DNA of 8,911 nt from Chitinophagaceae bacterium (GTDB lineage Bacteria; Bacteroidota; Bacteroidia; Chitinophagales; Chitinophagaceae): the NCBI GenBank assembly GCA_023251335.1, contig JAHEZA010000042.1:2086-10996 (forward strand). Direction: 5' to 3'. Shown here piece by piece: positions 7,067-8,911 of the stretch (positions are counted from its first letter, which is position 1; each line of letters begins with the position of its first letter). The position numbers and the translations under genes are program-made. The notes under the pieces were generated by a model. It worked only from the letters and a program-made list of their open reading frames with translations, was not told the DNA's origin and made no database searches.

Positions 7067-7117
7067 TTCAACTCATATATAATTTCTTTACTCTCAATAA
7101 TTATAAAATGAGTTGAA
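7067..7117. repeat. 51-bp inverted repeat (long hairpin) after the DUF1295 gene
   Basis: TTCAACTCAT (7067-7076) and ATGAGTTGAA (7108-7117) pair perfectly over 10 bp. A further 7-bp stem, TATAATT/AATTATA (7078-7084 with 7099-7105), lies inside, separated by a small internal loop. The apical loop is about 14 nt. It begins 60 bp after the stop of the DUF1295 gene. It may act as a 3' mRNA stabiliser or a factor-assisted, possibly bidirectional, terminator, since both neighbouring genes run toward it. Confidence 0.5.
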
Positions 7118-7190
7118 TAGAAGAATCTGGGTTAAATGTTGTTTTACTATGCAAAAGGAATTTATGAGCGCAGTTTATACCTATTAAGGG

Positions 7191-7272
7191 GTGGCTCAAT
7201 CCTGACTTGTCCAAACCTTTGTTTCATTAATTTATTCTAACTGTTACGGTGATTTCTATTTTTTTGAACCAC
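7191..7272. repeat. imperfect inverted repeat pair, possible mobile-element remnant
   Basis: GTGGCTCAA at 7191-7199 is matched by TTGAACCAC at 7264-7272, giving 8 of 9 paired positions and enclosing 64 bp. The left arm is preceded by GGG. A TA dinucleotide borders the left side (7184-7185 region) and another follows the right arm, but no longer target duplication is seen. The span could be a very small non-autonomous element or a relic, or chance. Confidence 0.2.
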
Positions 7273-7287
7273 TTATCCTCAAACAGC

Positions 7288-8911
7288 TTACAAGTTGATA
7301 CTATTACTAAAACCGCTATTGGTGAAATTAAATCCTGAATTCATACTCAGTTTAACTTCCGTTTCAACGCCGCTGCTGATCATTCCAACCTGCCCACTTA
7401 CACCTGCACTTGTCTTAACACCTGCGTCAGTTGCGTTTCCATTTCCGTCAAAGGTTACATAAATAGTTTCACTGGCGCCAGCACTAACAGTTAGTGGCCC
7501 TGCTCCCGCATCTACCGACACACCCATACCCGCAGATAAAGTAGATTGTCCGTTCGTAAAATCATGTTTATAGCCCACCTTTACCAATTCGCCGCCCGAT
7601 ATTTCGAAAGATGTGCAATCCAGATTGAGCTTCCCAATACCAAAACCCATTGTTAAAGAGACCGGACAATCGGGTCTTGCGTTAGCTGTATATTTATCAA
7701 TAGATACATTTACTTCTTCCTGATTCGATTTTGGACAAGGGTCAGCTAATAAAGGTGTAGTGTATGAAAGATCTTTCATTTCATCCAGAAAATCAATAAC
7801 GATATCGTAAAACCCCGCATGGCTTCCATGGTGGTTAAGATTATCTAACTGCACCCAGTAAACAAATTGATCAAAAATATCCAACAAAAATCTTCTGTAC
7901 CGCTTCCTGTAAACCAGGTTAATTTCTGCTGCTTTACTTTGGTATTCATCCGCTACACTATGTAACGCTTTGCACATTTTCGTGTTTACCTCTTCACAAT
8001 TAAGGCATGCATTATGACCCAACTCACCTCCCTCACCATACCTGTATTGCGCTTTATATGTTGCAACTGTTTGCTCTGTTTTTTGATGATACTCGTCAAA
8101 AAAAGAATTCATTTTCAGGCGGTAATCTTTATTAATCACTAAAGTATCCTGCCTGTAAATTTTATTTAACTTCATAATCATTAGGGTCGCTATGTGCAAA
8201 AATGGTGGTGCATTGATTTTTACAACCTTCCCTTCGCTTATTTTTTCAAGCATTAATTTTTTGGTGGTTTCAATTTGCTCTTCATTTTTATTCTCTTCAG
8301 TTTCCATCAGGCTGCTGTACGCCATAGTTAAGCGATCTATTTCCTTAGCAAAAAGATCCAGCTTTTTTCCAACCATTTTTAAATCATCAATATGATAACA
8401 TTCGTCGGGCAATTCTATTTTAAATTGATTAAAATAGGCAGGTGCCTTGTAATGTTGTTGCATAAGATTTAGGATATCAACCTCCGGATCTAATTTTGAT
8501 AAGTGCTCATACGCGTTTTCATTAAAACCACCTTCCAATGATTTTGAAAATGCCGATTGTGCATCTGCGATATCGCCTTCACCTTCGTAAAGACAACCCA
8601 AAGAATTATTGGCTTCAGGATGCGAAGGTGCATAATGAACACAATTAATAAACATTTGCTTAGCTTTCTTTTTTTCACCTAAACCAAGCCAGGCTCTGCC
8701 GAGATTATTGTATAAAGAGGCTTTATCAGAATCGTGTTGCAAGGCGTATTCTAAAAGTGGAATTGCTTTTTCTTCGTGCCCTACCATGTTGAGCATGGCG
8801 CCCAGGTTATTCAATGCATTTGGGTCAGGAAATAATTGCACAGATTTTACAGAAAGCAATAAGGCTTCTTCAGGAGATCCATTATACCACGCCACTATCG
8901 CTGCTGCATTT
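7288..8911 (-). CDS. tetratricopeptide-repeat protein with Gly/Ser-rich beta-type C-terminus (N-terminus outside window)
   Basis: The frame stays open to the right window edge (codons for NAAAIVAWYNGS), so the protein is cut at its N-terminus. A GTG at 8895 is probably an internal Val codon. Counted from there, about three TPR units occupy 24-57, 58-91 and 92-125, with the typical N-N-LG and A-positions, plus part of another upstream. Residues 140-380 are mainly helical and charged, matching no family I recognise. They include H294-x2-C297-x2-C300-x7-C308, a possible metal site. After C387, C410 and C427, residues 410-535 change to short alternating strands rich in Gly, Ser, Thr and Val (SAGMGVSVDAGAGPLTVSAG is typical) and end in Asn/Ser-rich sequence. 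The C-terminal domain looks like a beta-sandwich or barrel-like fold. Its location in the cell is unknown because the N-terminus is missing. TPRs suggest protein partners. It is convergent with the DUF1295 gene. Confidence 0.8.
   Translation of the reverse strand, partial: NAAAIVAWYNGSPEEALLLSVKSVQLFPDPNALNNLGAMLNMVGHEEKAIPLLEYALQHDSDKASLYNNLGRAWLGLGEKKKAKQMFINCVHYAPSHPEANNSLGCLYEGEGDIADAQSAFSKSLEGGFNENAYEHLSKLDPEVDILNLMQQHYKAPAYFNQFKIELPDECYHIDDLKMVGKKLDLFAKEIDRLTMAYSSLMETEENKNEEQIETTKKLMLEKISEGKVVKINAPPFLHIATLMIMKLNKIYRQDTLVINKDYRLKMNSFFDEYHQKTEQTVATYKAQYRYGEGGELGHNACLNCEEVNTKMCKALHSVADEYQSKAAEINLVYRKRYRRFLLDIFDQFVYWVQLDNLNHHGSHAGFYDIVIDFLDEMKDLSYTTPLLADPCPKSNQEEVNVSIDKYTANARPDCPVSLTMGFGIGKLNLDCTSFEISGGELVKVGYKHDFTNGQSTLSAGMGVSVDAGAGPLTVSAGASETIYVTFDGNGNATDAGVKTSAGVSGQVGMISSGVETEVKLSMNSGFNFTNSGFSNSINL

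Larger units (their letters stand above)
7008..7287. other. gene-free convergent spacer with inverted repeats
   Basis: This AT-rich stretch separates two convergent genes. It holds no credible reading frame; the longest candidate checked is a 21-codon minus-strand frame at 7227-7162. Three inverted-repeat structures are visible: 7025-7071, 7067-7117 and 7191-7272. None is followed by a proper T-run, so I cannot assign a terminator for either flanking gene with confidence. Confidence 0.6.

Noticed and set aside
7162..7227. 21-codon minus-strand frame (MKQRFGQVRIEPPLNRYKLRS-type) in the spacer
   Set aside because: It is too short to judge. It has no ribosome-binding sequence, and it spans the left arm of the inverted-repeat segment, so it may be a relic at most.
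8192..8678. Frames 8192-8395 (+) and 8490-8678 (-)
   Set aside because: Both fall inside the TPR protein gene in other frames and have no independent support.

Overview
The window looks like chromosomal DNA from a member of the Bacteroidota, most likely Chitinophagaceae or a relative. Reasons: AT-rich intergenic DNA, A/T-rich start contexts with few Shine-Dalgarno sequences, a stand-alone dnaK without grpE or dnaJ beside it, a perfect TAnnTTTG box, and protein sequences typical of that group. The taxon is inferred, not proven. No tRNA, rRNA, CRISPR array or intact mobile element is visible.

Layout, left to right. (1) Plus strand, 3-2298: a 5'-cut single-pass membrane protein with anti-sigma-like topology is followed 5 bp later by an exported protein with a probable outer-membrane beta-barrel end. 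A DinB-like metal-binding four-helix protein follows. (2) Minus strand, 4001-2359: a small DGPF/YCII-type protein is followed by an ECF sigma factor with the long TPR-like C-terminal extension of the ECF42 type. This is a known sigma/partner pairing. A perfect 10-bp-stem hairpin lies between them and covers the only good ribosome-binding sequence of the sigma gene. (3) Minus strand, 6159-4237: dnaK, with a strong intrinsic terminator and a sigma-54-like upstream element but no CIRCE operator. (4) Plus strand, 6318-7007: an integral membrane protein of the DUF1295/isoprenylcysteine methyltransferase-like group, divergent from dnaK. (5) 7008-7287: a gene-free convergent spacer rich in inverted repeats. 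(6) Minus strand, 8911-7288: the C-terminal part of a TPR protein with a helical middle, a His/Cys cluster and a Gly/Ser-rich beta-type C-terminus. It has no recognised function and is cut by the window edge.

Two regulatory themes stand out: transcription control (possible anti-sigma, ECF42 sigma) and protein homeostasis (DnaK). The groups appear to be independent transcription units. I see no convincing new multi-gene system. The least explained items are the hairpin before the sigma gene, the dnaK upstream region, the C-terminal architecture of the TPR protein, and the inverted-repeat spacer at 7008-7287.
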